DNA of 64,000 nucleotides from DASQPJ01 sp036268355. Its GTDB lineage: Bacteria > Actinomycetota > Actinomycetes > Sporichthyales > Sporichthyaceae. This document shows, in pieces, positions 1 to 7,386 of this stretch (the first letter of the stretch is position 1; every line of letters begins with the position of its first letter). The stretch spans positions 1 through 64,000 of the forward strand of contig DATAUG010000184.1 of NCBI GenBank assembly GCA_036268355.1, written 5' to 3'. A program made the position numbers and the translations under genes. The notes under the pieces were generated by a model. It was not told where the DNA came from. It was given only the letters and a program-made list of their open reading frames with translations, and searched no databases.

Positions 1-744
1 GTGGGCGACGGCGGGCCGGCACTGCTGATGCTGCCCGGCTGGTGCACCGACCGCGCCGGCTTCCACGATCTGCTGGCGTTGACCGGCCGGCACCGCACCT
101 GTGTCGCGCTGGACTGGCGGGGGCACGGCGGCTCGGCGCGGGACGTCGCGGACTTCGGCTCCGCAGACCTGCTCGACGACGCCCTGACGGTCATCGAAGC
201 GGCCGGCCTGGAACGAGTGGTCCCGGTGGCCCAGTCGCACGCCGGCTGGGTCGCGATCGAACTGCGGCGCCGACTCGGCATCGAGCGGGTCCCCGGCATC
301 GTGTCGCTGGACTGGATGGTGCTCGGCCCGCCGCCGCCCTTCATGGGCGCCCTGGCGGGGTTGCAGGATCCCGCGCAGTGGGAGCAGGTGCGCGGCGCGC
401 TGTTCCAGATGTGGACGACGGGCGTCGCGTCCACCGCGGTGCCCGCCTTTGTGGACCGCATGGGGCAGTACGGCTTCGAGATGTGGTCCCGCGCAGGCCG
501 GGAGATCGCCGCTGACTTCGCGCGGCAGCCGTCGCCGGTCGCCGCAATCGCCGAGGACCCGACGCCGTTCCTGCACGTCTACGCACAACCGACCGACGAC
601 GCGTACCTGGCGGCGCAGCAGGACTTCGGCACGCGGCACCCGTGGTTCGACGTGCAACGGGTGTCCGGGCGCAGCCACTTCCCCAACATCGAATCGCCGA
701 CCGAGACCGCCGCCGCGATCGAGTCCTTCGTCAACGAGTTGTGA
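1..744 (+). CDS. Hod/Qdo-like cofactor-independent 2,4-dioxygenase, alpha/beta-hydrolase fold (5' end cut by window)
   Basis: The protein has the alpha/beta-hydrolase layout of 1H-3-hydroxy-4-oxoquinaldine 2,4-dioxygenase: LPGWCTDRAGF near residue 10, WRGHG near 38, a nucleophile-elbow-like AQSHAGW near 77, QPTDDAYL near 195 and a catalytic His in GRSHFPNIE near 225. The HPWF and SHFP stretches match my memory of Arthrobacter Hod much better than they match ordinary esterases. Family members cleave N-heteroaromatic rings with O2 and no metal or cofactor. The frame is open at base 1 and about 25 N-terminal family residues are absent, so the true start is probably upstream. The substrate is inferred, and a plain hydrolase is the alternative. 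Confidence 0.72.
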   Translation: MGDGGPALLMLPGWCTDRAGFHDLLALTGRHRTCVALDWRGHGGSARDVADFGSADLLDDALTVIEAAGLERVVPVAQSHAGWVAIELRRRLGIERVPGIVSLDWMVLGPPPPFMGALAGLQDPAQWEQVRGALFQMWTTGVASTAVPAFVDRMGQYGFEMWSRAGREIAADFARQPSPVAAIAEDPTPFLHVYAQPTDDAYLAAQQDFGTRHPWFDVQRVSGRSHFPNIESPTETAAAIESFVNEL

Positions 745-755
745 GGAGACCGACC

Positions 756-1124
756 ATGATCACCGAACTGACCGATCTGCACCCCACCTGGGCCGCCCGC
801 TTCAACGCCCGGGATCTGGACGGCATGCTGGCACTGTGCGAGGAGGGCGCGGCCTTCGTGCCGCAGCCCGGCACCGTGCTCACCGCGGCCGGCGACGTAC
901 GGGCCGCCCTGCGCCAGTTCCTGGCACTGAACCTGCCGATCCACGTCGAGGTCCGGCACAGCATCGAAGCCGGCGATGTCGGCCTCGTCGTCGCCGATTG
1001 GGTGATCTCGGGCGCGGGCCCGGACGGCTCACCCGTCGACCTGCGGGGTTCCGCATCCGACGTCGCCCGTCGCGGCAGCGACGGCTGGAAGATTGCTATC
1101 GACAACCCGTTCGGCACTGCGTAA
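756..1124 (+). CDS. SnoaL-like / DUF4440 NTF2-fold protein
   Basis: This 122-residue protein starts at an ATG 11 bases after the stop of the dioxygenase-like gene, with GAGGAG just upstream; a longer frame starting at 642 lacks such a site. It has the alpha-beta cone pattern of small NTF2-fold proteins: an N-terminal helix with the motif WAARFNARDLDGML, then FVPQPGTVLTAAGDVRAAL and a C-terminal strand GWKIAIDNPFG. Members are ligand-binding proteins or small isomerases and hydrolases. The near-adjacent arrangement suggests cotranscription with the upstream ring-cleavage gene. No catalytic residues can be assigned. Confidence 0.75.
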   Translation: MITELTDLHPTWAARFNARDLDGMLALCEEGAAFVPQPGTVLTAAGDVRAALRQFLALNLPIHVEVRHSIEAGDVGLVVADWVISGAGPDGSPVDLRGSASDVARRGSDGWKIAIDNPFGTA

Positions 1125-1363
1125 ATCCGCAGCCCCGACATGGTGGACGCCCGAAATCGGGGCCTCGTGGCCGCTCAAACCAGCGCTCACCGGGTCTCAC
1201 AGGCGACTGGTCCGGCCCAGCGGTCGCACCTCGAGGGACAGTCTCGAATCCGAAGGTGTCAGAAGAGTATTGCGGCTCGGTGCTTACGGTTCGGGGCTTG
1301 CTGCTCTTCGTCGTTTCCGGGTTCTGTCGCACACACATAGGTGTACATAGGAGTCACGACGAG

Positions 1364-1673
1364 GAGGTCATCGGTGGCAGGCTGTACACGATCGCGGAGG
1401 CTGCGGAGGTCCTGAACGTCCCGGCGACCTGGCTCCGGGGACAAGGTGACCGCGGGCGCGGTGCCGCACACCAGGCTCGGGCGGCACGCGCGGTTCACCG
1501 AGGCACACCTGGCGCAGATCGTCCCCGCCGGGGAACGGCAGGCCGCCGCGGCCCCGTGCAATGTCAAGAACGCGGCGACCGGGTCCACGCTCTTCGTAGA
1601 CGTGGGGCACCTGACTCTGAGGCTCGCTGGTCGCAAACCGGGCGAGCGCAGCGAGCGTGGAGCGTCGCAATGA
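1364..1673 (+). pseudogene. Excisionase/MerR-like helix-turn-helix protein, frameshifted
   Basis: One frame reads LYTIAEAAEVLNVPATWLR, a classic excisionase-type HTH first half. The continuation VTAGAVPHTRLGRHARFTE, which is the typical wing and second helix, lies in the next frame. The two join if one G is removed from the GGGG run at 1437-1440. No convincing in-frame start exists (GAGGAGG at 1361-1367 precedes an out-of-frame GTG at 1374). The gene lies just outside the left end of the tRNA-Leu island. Either it is a decayed regulator or one base is miscalled. Confidence 0.6.
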
Positions 1674-1681
1674 AATTGCGC

Positions 1682-1719
1682 GGGACCCTGGTGAGCGCTT
1701 GCGCGAACAGCAGGGTCCC
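1682..1719 (-). terminator. Stem-loop, probably the displaced original tRNA-Leu terminator
   Basis: GGGACCCTG at 1682-1690 pairs with CAGGGTCCC at 1711-1719. Read on the minus strand it lies immediately downstream of the tRNA 3'-end fragment at 1726-1750. This is what one expects if island insertion separated the tRNA-Leu gene from its original terminator. Only a short T-rich stretch follows, so termination strength is uncertain. Confidence 0.45.
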
Positions 1720-1725
1720 GACTCG

Positions 1726-1750
1726 CGTGCGCGAGGGGGGAGTTGAACCC
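1726..1750. repeat. Left attachment repeat (tRNA-Leu 3'-end fragment)
   Basis: This 25-bp sequence is identical to 6355-6379, where it forms the 3' end of an intact tRNA-Leu gene (T-arm and acceptor strand). A partial tRNA 3' end at one border with the full tRNA at the other is the standard footprint of tyrosine-integrase insertion. The two copies enclose 4.6 kb that contains an integrase gene at the tRNA end. Confidence 0.82.
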
Positions 1751-1784
1751 GAAAGCGCAGTGGCCGCTGACCTGCGGGATTGGT

Positions 1785-1800
1785 GTTTGTGCAGGTCAGG
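1785..1800 (+). repeat. Internal 16-bp repeat, left copy (possible integrase arm site)
   Basis: GTTTGTGCAGGTCAGG occurs here and again at 6326-6341, both times inside the island, close to an attachment core and in the same orientation. Here it also forms a hairpin with CTGACCTGC at 1767-1775. An integrase arm-type binding site is one reading; a duplicated tRNA-terminator piece is the other. Confidence 0.4.
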
Positions 1801-2011
1801 ACCAGTGTACTGCTCCGGGTTACTCCAGGTAGGGCGGGGAACAAACGGCCCCGTTGTTCACCATGGGGAACAGTTGATCTTGGTCGGGGGAGATCGGGGG
1901 AGTCCACTGTTCGGGTTGAGCGTGAACCCGGGATTCCTCCGGGCGAGTCCGGATGTGCTTGCGATTCTTTCGAATTGAAGGATACTGGAGTCTCCGCCCC
2001 CGGAGGCTTCG

Positions 2012-2485
2012 ATGACCCGCGAAACCACCGTTCTGCCGTCCCAGGACAGTACGCACCTCGATGCGGCCGAGACATTGCTGCGCCGCGGGCCGGTGAGCCT
2101 CAGCCTCGGCGAGGAATCCGTCCCCCTGCCGCTGGAGTTGCAGGAACTGCTGACCGTGGTGGTGCGGGCGATGCGCCGCGGCCAGGGCGTCACGCTGGCA
2201 CCGGTCGGCCAACAGCTGACGACCCAACAGGCTGCCGACCTGCTCGGGATCAGTCGACCGACGTTGGTCAAGCTGCTCGACGAGGGCCGCCTGCCGTTCG
2301 AGACCCCCGGGCGCCACCGCCGCCTGCGCCTGAACGACGTCCTGCTCTACCAGCAGCAGCGCAGCTCCCAGCGACGCGAACTCTTGCGCGAACTCGCCTC
2401 CGACGCTCAGGAACTCGGCGCGTACGACACCTCGCCCGAGCAGGTGGAAGCCGCTCTGGCCGACGCCCGCGCCAAGCTCGCCTGA
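2012..2485 (+). CDS. Excisionase-family HTH protein, likely antitoxin of the downstream PIN toxin
   Basis: The product has 157 residues. The start is ATG 2012, with GGAGG 8 bases upstream. An HTH spans about residues 70-115 (TTQQAADLLGISRPTLVKLL followed by PGRHRRLRLNDVLLY, the excisionase/MerR-type wing). The C-terminal part is helical and charged, as in antitoxins that wrap their toxin. It lies 3 bases upstream of a PIN-domain gene, a recurrent actinobacterial HTH-PIN toxin-antitoxin arrangement. The expected role is neutralising the PIN nuclease and autorepressing the operon. The pairing is inferred from gene order. Confidence 0.8.
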   Translation: MTRETTVLPSQDSTHLDAAETLLRRGPVSLSLGEESVPLPLELQELLTVVVRAMRRGQGVTLAPVGQQLTTQQAADLLGISRPTLVKLLDEGRLPFETPGRHRRLRLNDVLLYQQQRSSQRRELLRELASDAQELGAYDTSPEQVEAALADARAKLA

Positions 2486-2488
2486 CCC

Positions 2489-3055
2489 GTGTACGCGGCA
2501 GTCCTGGACACCTGCGTGCTGGTGCCCAACGCGCTGTGCGACACCCTCCTCAGGCTGGCCGAGCAAGGCTTCTACCGTCCACTGTGGTCCGAACGCATCC
2601 TCGCCGAGCTTCGCCAAACCCTGGCCGGGCTGTACCCGACGGTGGATCCCGCCCGGTTCGGCCGACGTACCGACGCCATGACGGCAGCGTTCGAGGACGC
2701 CTGCGTCGTTGGCTGGGAAGCAGTCTGCGCAGGGTTGGATCTCCCCGATCCCGACGACCGCCACGTGCTGGCCGCGGCCATCGTCGGCGGCGGCCAGGCA
2801 ATAGTCACGGCTAACCTCAAGGACCTCCCTGCCGAGACGTTGAGCACTTACGGCGTCGAGGCGCGCGACCCGGACACCTTCCTTCTCGACCAACTCGATC
2901 TCGCCCCCAGCCGGACACTGGAGATCCTGCTCGATCAGGCAGCCGACCTCCACAACCCGCCAATGGACCTCGCGGGCCTGCTGACCGCCCTGGCGAGATG
3001 CGGCGTCCCCAACTTCGTCGAGGCCGTTCGGCGCCTAGCCCCCGAACACACCTAG
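2489..3055 (+). CDS. PIN-domain ribonuclease, toxin of HTH-PIN pair
   Basis: The product has 188 residues from GTG 2489, 3 bases after the HTH gene. PIN features are an N-terminal strand with an acidic residue (AVLDTCVLVPN, D7), conserved acid in SERILAEL (about 35-40), DPDDRHVLAAAI with acids near 87-91, and a late strand AIVTANLKDLP. These acids form the Mg-dependent RNase site of PIN toxins. The length exceeds the usual 130-145 residues because of a C-terminal helical extension of about 60 residues. The stop overlaps the stop of the convergent nucleotidyltransferase gene by 4 bases. The RNA target cannot be read. Confidence 0.82.
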   Translation: MYAAVLDTCVLVPNALCDTLLRLAEQGFYRPLWSERILAELRQTLAGLYPTVDPARFGRRTDAMTAAFEDACVVGWEAVCAGLDLPDPDDRHVLAAAIVGGGQAIVTANLKDLPAETLSTYGVEARDPDTFLLDQLDLAPSRTLEILLDQAADLHNPPMDLAGLLTALARCGVPNFVEAVRRLAPEHT

Positions 3056-3414
3056 TCCGACGCCGTCCCCGAGGCGGCGACCGCGCCAAACCGACCATCC
3101 ACAGGCCGCCGCTCCGACGCCGCGTAGATCAGCCGTGCCTCCTTCAGGACCTGGTCACGAAGCAGCGCATGGAGGGAACGGCGGGACACCAGATCCACCG
3201 GGCGACCGAAAACCTCCGAGAGCGCGTCGGCCAAGCTCTCGATCTCCCACCCCAACCGCGCACCCGGCGTGAGCTCGTAAAGCAGGTCGACATCACTGCC
3301 CGCGCCCGCCTCGCCTCGGCTCACCGAGCCGAAGACCTCCAGGCGGGAGACGTTGTACCGGCGGCATACCTCGGCCACCCGCGCGGCGTCGACCTCCAAC
3401 CCCGGAACCGACAT
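3052..3414 (-). CDS. MntA-like minimal nucleotidyltransferase (orphan antitoxin)
   Basis: The 120-residue protein carries the minimal nucleotidyltransferase signature: G29-S30 in FGSVSRGEAGAGSDVDLL, with the metal-binding pair D41 and D43. In MntA-HepT systems this enzyme AMPylates and silences a HEPN toxin encoded next to it. Here no HEPN gene is adjacent; the neighbour is the convergent PIN toxin gene. The start is ATG 3414. It may be a leftover of a broken HEPN-MNT pair or may act on another target. Confidence 0.8.
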   Translation of the reverse strand: MSVPGLEVDAARVAEVCRRYNVSRLEVFGSVSRGEAGAGSDVDLLYELTPGARLGWEIESLADALSEVFGRPVDLVSRRSLHALLRDQVLKEARLIYAASERRPVDGRFGAVAASGTASD

Positions 3415-4010
3415 GCCTACAGGGTAGAGCGGAACCGCGAAGGCAGGGCAGCACCGATCCAGGCCGGCGAAACACCACGCCGCAGGCGCTTCCAGGCCGG
3501 TAAGCGACTACTTCGGTGCCATCACTGTCCGGCGGCCCGTCAGACGCCGGATTTGTGCGCGGTCAGGGCCCTGATCGTCTGCTGTCATCGGACCCAGTGC
3601 ACGGCGGTTGCTACAGAATCTGCTGCATCGCGGAGCAAGAGAAGTGGTTACCTGAGCCCGCGCCTTCCGCGCTGCGGTTTCTCGCGGCGCCGGACTCAGG
3701 CCCGATCCCCTGATCTTCCTTATCAGGCCGGTCAGCCCTCGCGTCGACCCCTCACTTACACGCTCGGCGCCATCCATCGCCGGCCGGCCCCGTCAAACCA
3801 GGACCATCATCGTTGCCGTGGACCATAAGGCGGGCCGGCCGGTGGACGGTGTCGAGCAGTGACCGCCACGGCCGGTCCAGTTGTTGAGCGAGGTCACCTC
3901 ACTGCCACAGGTTGCTCGCGCCGCCCGGGGTCTTGATGGTATTGCGCGGGCGGGTGGCCGCCAGCGCTCCGGTAGATCACTTGCGGCCAGGGCTCGGTTA
4001 CCGTGCGGGC
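3415..4010. other. Gene-poor stretch inside the tRNA island
   Basis: About 600 bases without a supported gene. Short frames on both strands lack recognisable motifs, good ribosome sites or consistent GC-rich third positions. The promoters of the divergent nucleotidyltransferase gene and of the following membrane-protein gene must lie here, but I see no clear operator. Confidence 0.5.
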
Positions 4011-4793
4011 GTGTTCAAAGTCCTGGTCGGTGTCCTTCTTGCCGCATGCACAGTCTTGGTGGGAATGCTTGTCCGACACGTTGCCGGGCGGTGGCGCGAC
4101 AGAAGCGGCCACAGCTTGCTCGTGAGCGTGGACCCACACGGGTTCGATGAGGATGCCCTTTACGTCGGTCAGTCTGGTCCTCGTGACGCCCGACGTCAGG
4201 TGGGCGGGTCGGAGCCTCACGTGGCGCTGGGCTGGCAGTCGGTGCGGCTCACGGCTCGCGGAGTCGATTCTCGTGCGGTGGTGGTGAAGCGCCTGCGGCC
4301 CAAGATCCTCGAACGGTCGCCGGCGGCGCAGGGGTGGTACGTGTTCCCTGAACGCGGCGGCGGGCTGGACGTCCGCTCGTTCGCGGCCGACCTCGACGAA
4401 CCGTCGCCGGTGGCATTTCTCGTGTCCGAGGCACGTGGGAAGGACTTGCCGCAGCCGACCGCGACCTACGACTTTTCAGTGACCCAATCCGATGTGGAGT
4501 CCTGGGAGCTGACCGTGTTCACCACGGCCGGAGTGGTCCGCTGGATGCTGGAGGTCGACTACGAGATCAGCGGCCAACACCGCACCAAGGCGCTCCACGA
4601 TTCCCGGTTCGTCCTGACAGGTGAGGGACCAGGACAGTGGGCCTTTTCCTGGGATGGCGTGGATGCCTGGCAAGACATGGGAGAGCGCCGGGAGGACGTC
4701 TCCCGCGTTGCGCGCTATTTGCGCGAGAGGTTGAAGGAAGCGGATCGACCGCGCAGAACGCCACCTGAATGCGTAAACGGTCACGAGAGCTAA
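4011..4793 (+). CDS. Unknown single-pass membrane-anchored protein
   Basis: I place the start at GTG 4011 (260 residues) because a hydrophobic helix, KVLVGVLLAACTVLVGMLV, then begins at residue 3. The longer frame from 3912 adds low-complexity sequence. After the helix comes a beta-rich domain of about 220 residues with Trp-rich strands (SWELTVFTTAGVVRWMLEVDY, split here as SWELTVFTTAGVV and RWMLEVDY) and an acidic/basic C-terminal helix. No family is recognised. It is island cargo, so a role in defence or competition is possible but not shown. Confidence 0.6.
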   Translation: MFKVLVGVLLAACTVLVGMLVRHVAGRWRDRSGHSLLVSVDPHGFDEDALYVGQSGPRDARRQVGGSEPHVALGWQSVRLTARGVDSRAVVVKRLRPKILERSPAAQGWYVFPERGGGLDVRSFAADLDEPSPVAFLVSEARGKDLPQPTATYDFSVTQSDVESWELTVFTTAGVVRWMLEVDYEISGQHRTKALHDSRFVLTGEGPGQWAFSWDGVDAWQDMGERREDVSRVARYLRERLKEADRPRRTPPECVNGHES

Positions 4794-4875
4794 CGCCCAC
4801 CGCCAGCACCCCACCGCCAGAACCCCTCTTGCTCTGATCGAGGATCCCGTTTCGAGCCGTTGGACTTCCAACCGT

Positions 4876-5208
4876 TTAGGGATTCGCTGCGTCCTCGCGG
4901 GCGGCCCCCCGAAGTCGCGAAAGGATCTCGACGGCGCTGGTGGAGTGCCCGGCCAATGCTGCCGCGTCAACCTCCTGGCTGAGTCGTTCGAGTTCCTCCA
5001 GCAGACGACTGTGTGGGGCCGGCGGCATGCTCCCATCGACAGTAGTCGTGGTTCCCGACGGGGACTTGGGGGGTCGCTCATACTGCGCGAGGACTTTTTG
5101 GGAGTAGACCAACTGAGCCCGAGCTTCGCGTAGCTCGCCTCCGTACGTCCGGCGACAGTCTTGGCTGCAAAAGTGTGGTGGGCGACCAGTCCGGGGGGTC
5201 TGCTGCAC
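4876..5208 (-). CDS. Short hypothetical protein with zinc-finger-like start and coiled coil
   Basis: From GTG 5208 this gives 110 residues. The N-terminus has PPHFCSQDCRRTYGGELR, resembling the CxxxC and basic end of small C4-type zinc fingers whose first Cys pair may lie further upstream, overlapping the end of the integrase frame. A helical segment (ELREARAQLVYSQKVLAQYE) and a second helix, LLEELERLSQEVDAAALAG, follow. The start is uncertain. It could be a real small gene cotranscribed with the integrase or debris from the deletion that removed the integrase C-terminus. Confidence 0.4.
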   Translation of the reverse strand: MQQTPRTGRPPHFCSQDCRRTYGGELREARAQLVYSQKVLAQYERPPKSPSGTTTTVDGSMPPAPHSRLLEELERLSQEVDAAALAGHSTSAVEILSRLRGAAREDAANP

Positions 5209-5227
5209 GAACGGGTGACAGCGTGAC

Positions 5228-6205
5228 CTATCCGTGCAGCAGACCCTTCTGCCGCAGCGGGTCCCCGTTGGTGTTGGCGAACAGATAGGTCTCGGCGGGC
5301 CGGTCCAGGTAAGGGGTGAGCAGGTCGACGAGCGCGGGCGCAAGGGACAGGGTCCGGCGCGACCGTTCCGTCTTCGGCGGGCCGATGAACCAGGCACATT
5401 CGCCATCCCGCTTCCAGGCCCGTTTGACTGCCAGCAGACGGCGTTCGCGGTCGACGTCGCCGACGCGAAGCGCGGAGATCTCGCCCCACCGCAGGCCGGT
5501 ATGCACGGCAAGGGTGATCAGGTCACGGTCCTCGCGGTACGCGACGCCGCAGGTCGCGATCTCGACTTGGGACCGGCGTTCGCCCGGTCCACCCGGTGGG
5601 CGAAAGTCGTAGCCGGTCGAGGCGCACATGGCCTCGGCGACGAGGACGAACTCCGCAGGTTCGAGGAAGCAGGCGATCGGCTCGCCCTCGGCGTCATAGG
5701 CGGAGACCTTCGGTAGGCGAGTCAACGCGCAGGGGTTGGCGGGCAGCAGGCCCTTGCGGACCGCGTGGGAGCAGATGCCGTGCAACAGGCCGTGGTAGTT
5801 CGCGATCGTCTTGGCGGCGACCCCGCGTTCCTGGGAGGAGCGCACCCACGCGGCGATCGACTCGTCGTCCAGATCGTCGACGCAGGGGAAGTACTCGGCC
5901 AGCCGCGTGGCCATCGCCCGGTAGCGGGCCATCTGGTAGCTGGACACCGAGGTACGGGTGAGCAGGTAACGCTCGGCCACATCGGCGAAGGCGGCCTCCG
6001 TGGGTGGCGTCGGGACTGCGGCGGTGTACCCGTAGCCGGGCACCCATCCCTCGGGCCATTGGTTGCCGGCGTCCTCGACGTCACACTGGAACCGCAACGC
6101 CTGGCGCTTCATCCCGAAGGTGTCCGACTGCCACGTGCCGTCCTGGCGCCACCGCACCTGATAGGCGACCCCGTCACGACGCCGGCGCTCGATGATCGCG
6201 GCCAT
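5228..6205 (-). pseudogene. Tyrosine integrase, C-terminally truncated
   Basis: From ATG 6205 (MAAIIERRRRDG, the usual actinobacterial integrase start) there are 325 residues: an N-terminal arm-binding region, a SAM-like core-binding domain (about 75-165) and the start of the catalytic domain. The first catalytic Arg is present in HTGLRWGEISALRVGD near residue 238, and GPPKTERSRRTL follows. The protein stops after FANTNGDPLRQKGLLHG. The HxxR box, the later His/Trp and the Tyr nucleophile, normally in the next 90-110 residues, are absent from all three minus-strand frames. It is presumably inactive. Confidence 0.8.
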
Positions 6206-6314
6206 CAGCCGGTCACTCGGAAATAGGTATTCACACCCTGATGTGGGCACTTCGAGGGGCCTTCACCGACCGGCGATGTTCCCCAAAATGTTCCCCGATG
6301 ATCTTGCATGGCAG

Positions 6315-6352
6315 GGCCCCTGACCGTTTGTGCAGGTCAGGGGCCGTTTTTT
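6315..6352 (+). terminator. Strong stem-loop with T-run at right island end
   Basis: GGCCCCTGACC at 6315-6325 pairs perfectly with GGTCAGGGGCC at 6335-6345, followed by six T at 6347-6352. Read on the plus strand it is a textbook intrinsic terminator that would stop transcripts heading into the tRNA and fha region. On the minus strand the same hairpin sits just after tRNA-Leu and may serve as its replacement terminator. Confidence 0.7.
6326..6341 (+). repeat. Internal 16-bp repeat, right copy (possible integrase arm site)
   Basis: Same 16 bases and same orientation as 1785-1800. It lies 14 bases inside the right attachment core, within the loop and right arm of the terminator hairpin, so its conservation may reflect either integrase binding or hairpin function. 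Confidence 0.4.
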
Positions 6353-6354
6353 CT

Positions 6355-6379
6355 CGTGCGCGAGGGGGGAGTTGAACCC
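6355..6379. repeat. Right attachment repeat (3' end of tRNA-Leu)
   Basis: 25 bp identical to 1726-1750. It covers the acceptor strand and part of the T-arm of tRNA-Leu, so integration restored a complete tRNA gene on this side. Confidence 0.82.
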
Positions 6380-6440
6380 CCACGCCCTTGCGGGCACTGG
6401 AACCTGAATCCAGCGCGTCTGCCTATTCCGCCACCCGCGC
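6357..6440 (-). tRNA. tRNA-Leu, anticodon CAG
   Basis: On the minus strand the gene begins GCGCGGGTGGCGGAA and folds with a 7-bp acceptor stem (one G-T pair), a D-arm containing AGGCAGA, an anticodon stem CTGGA/TCCAG around loop TTCAGGT (anticodon CAG), a long variable arm TGCCCGCAAGGGCG typical of type II tRNA, and a T-arm GGGGGTTCAACTCCCCC. The discriminator base is A and CCA is not encoded. A tRNA-Leu beside the fhaA cluster is a conserved actinobacterial arrangement. It is the integration site of the adjoining island. Confidence 0.95.
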
Positions 6441-6631
6441 GAGTGTTGACCCGGCAAAGGCTAACACCGCCTCCGGCGCCGTCGCAGACGGTTGGACCAC
6501 GACGGAAAAGCCGAGGTCCACGGTCCCTTCAGCGCTCCCGGATACCATCGTAATCACGCACCGATGGGCGCCCCGCCAGCGTGTGCAGACCCGCCCGCCG
6601 GAAGTTCTCCGGGCCCCGCCAGGAGGTCGAA

Positions 6632-7378
6632 GTGGGAGTTCTCCAGCGCTTCGAGCGACGGCTCGAGGGCATGGTGAGCGGCGCCTTCGCCAAGGCGTTT
6701 CGGGCGGACGTGCAGCCGGTGGAGATCGCGAGTGCACTGCAGCGGGAACTGGACGGCCGTGCGGCCATCATGGGCAAGGGGACCACGATGGTGCCCAACC
6801 ACTTCGTGGTCGAGCTCTCCCCGCACGACTTCGAGCGCCTGGACATGTACGCCCAGACCCTCGGCGACGAACTCGCCGAGGTCGTGCGCGACCACGCCGA
6901 CGAGCAGAAATACCAGTTGCGCGGCACCGTTGCGGTGACCTTCGCCGAGGCCGCGGACCTGGACATCGGCGTGCACCGGATCCGCAGTTCGGTGGTGGCC
7001 GGCGTGCAGTCGATGGCGGCCTCGCAAGTCCTACCGGCCCCCGAGCGGGCCGGCGCGCGGGCCCCGGCCGAGACCACCGTCCTGTCCGGCAATCGGCTGC
7101 CGGCGCCGTACCTGGAGGTCAACGGCGACCGGCACCCGTTGGCCCGGCCGGTCACGGTCATGGGCCGCGGCACCCAGGTCGACCTGCGGATCGACGACGC
7201 CGGCGTCTCGCGCCGGCACGCCGAGATCCGCCTCGGGCCGCCTGCCGTGCTCGTCGACCTGAACTCGACCAACGGCACCACCGTCGATGGCGCGCCGATC
7301 GGGGAGTACGAGCTGGCCGACGGGTCGCTGATCGGGATCGGCGAGACCAAACTGGTCTTCCGCCTGCCGGCCGAATAG
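6632..7378 (+). CDS. fhaA: FhaA: DUF3662 + FHA phosphothreonine-reader protein
   Basis: The product has 248 residues. I chose GTG 6632 because AGGAGG lies 6 bases upstream and the protein then opens MGVLQRFERRLEG as in the family. Residues 1-115 form the DUF3662 domain (FRADVQPVEIASALQREL). An FHA domain occupies about 160-245 with GRGTQVDLRIDDAGVSRRHAE and LNSTNGTTVDG. The linker between them is short compared with mycobacterial FhaA. FhaA reads phosphorylated partners such as MviN and regulates peptidoglycan precursor flow under PknA/PknB control. First gene of the operon. Confidence 0.95.
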   Translation: MGVLQRFERRLEGMVSGAFAKAFRADVQPVEIASALQRELDGRAAIMGKGTTMVPNHFVVELSPHDFERLDMYAQTLGDELAEVVRDHADEQKYQLRGTVAVTFAEAADLDIGVHRIRSSVVAGVQSMAASQVLPAPERAGARAPAETTVLSGNRLPAPYLEVNGDRHPLARPVTVMGRGTQVDLRIDDAGVSRRHAEIRLGPPAVLVDLNSTNGTTVDGAPIGEYELADGSLIGIGETKLVFRLPAE

Positions 7379-7386
7379 CCGCTGCC

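Larger units (their letters stand above)
1726..6379. mobile_element. Small genomic island integrated in tRNA-Leu(CAG)
   Basis: The island is bounded by identical 25-bp direct repeats, with a tyrosine integrase next to the intact tRNA gene. Cargo in order: HTH antitoxin and PIN toxin (+), MntA-like nucleotidyltransferase (-), membrane-anchored unknown (+), short zinc-finger-like ORF (-), integrase (-). No replication, conjugation or structural phage genes are visible, so it is a minimal or eroded integrative element. The integrase lacks its C-terminal active-site residues, so the island is probably fixed. Confidence 0.75.

Noticed and set aside
449..1978. 509-codon plus-strand frame
   Set aside because: Apart from the HTH segment it is antisense-like, Arg/Pro-rich shadow sequence over the dioxygenase and intergenic DNA.
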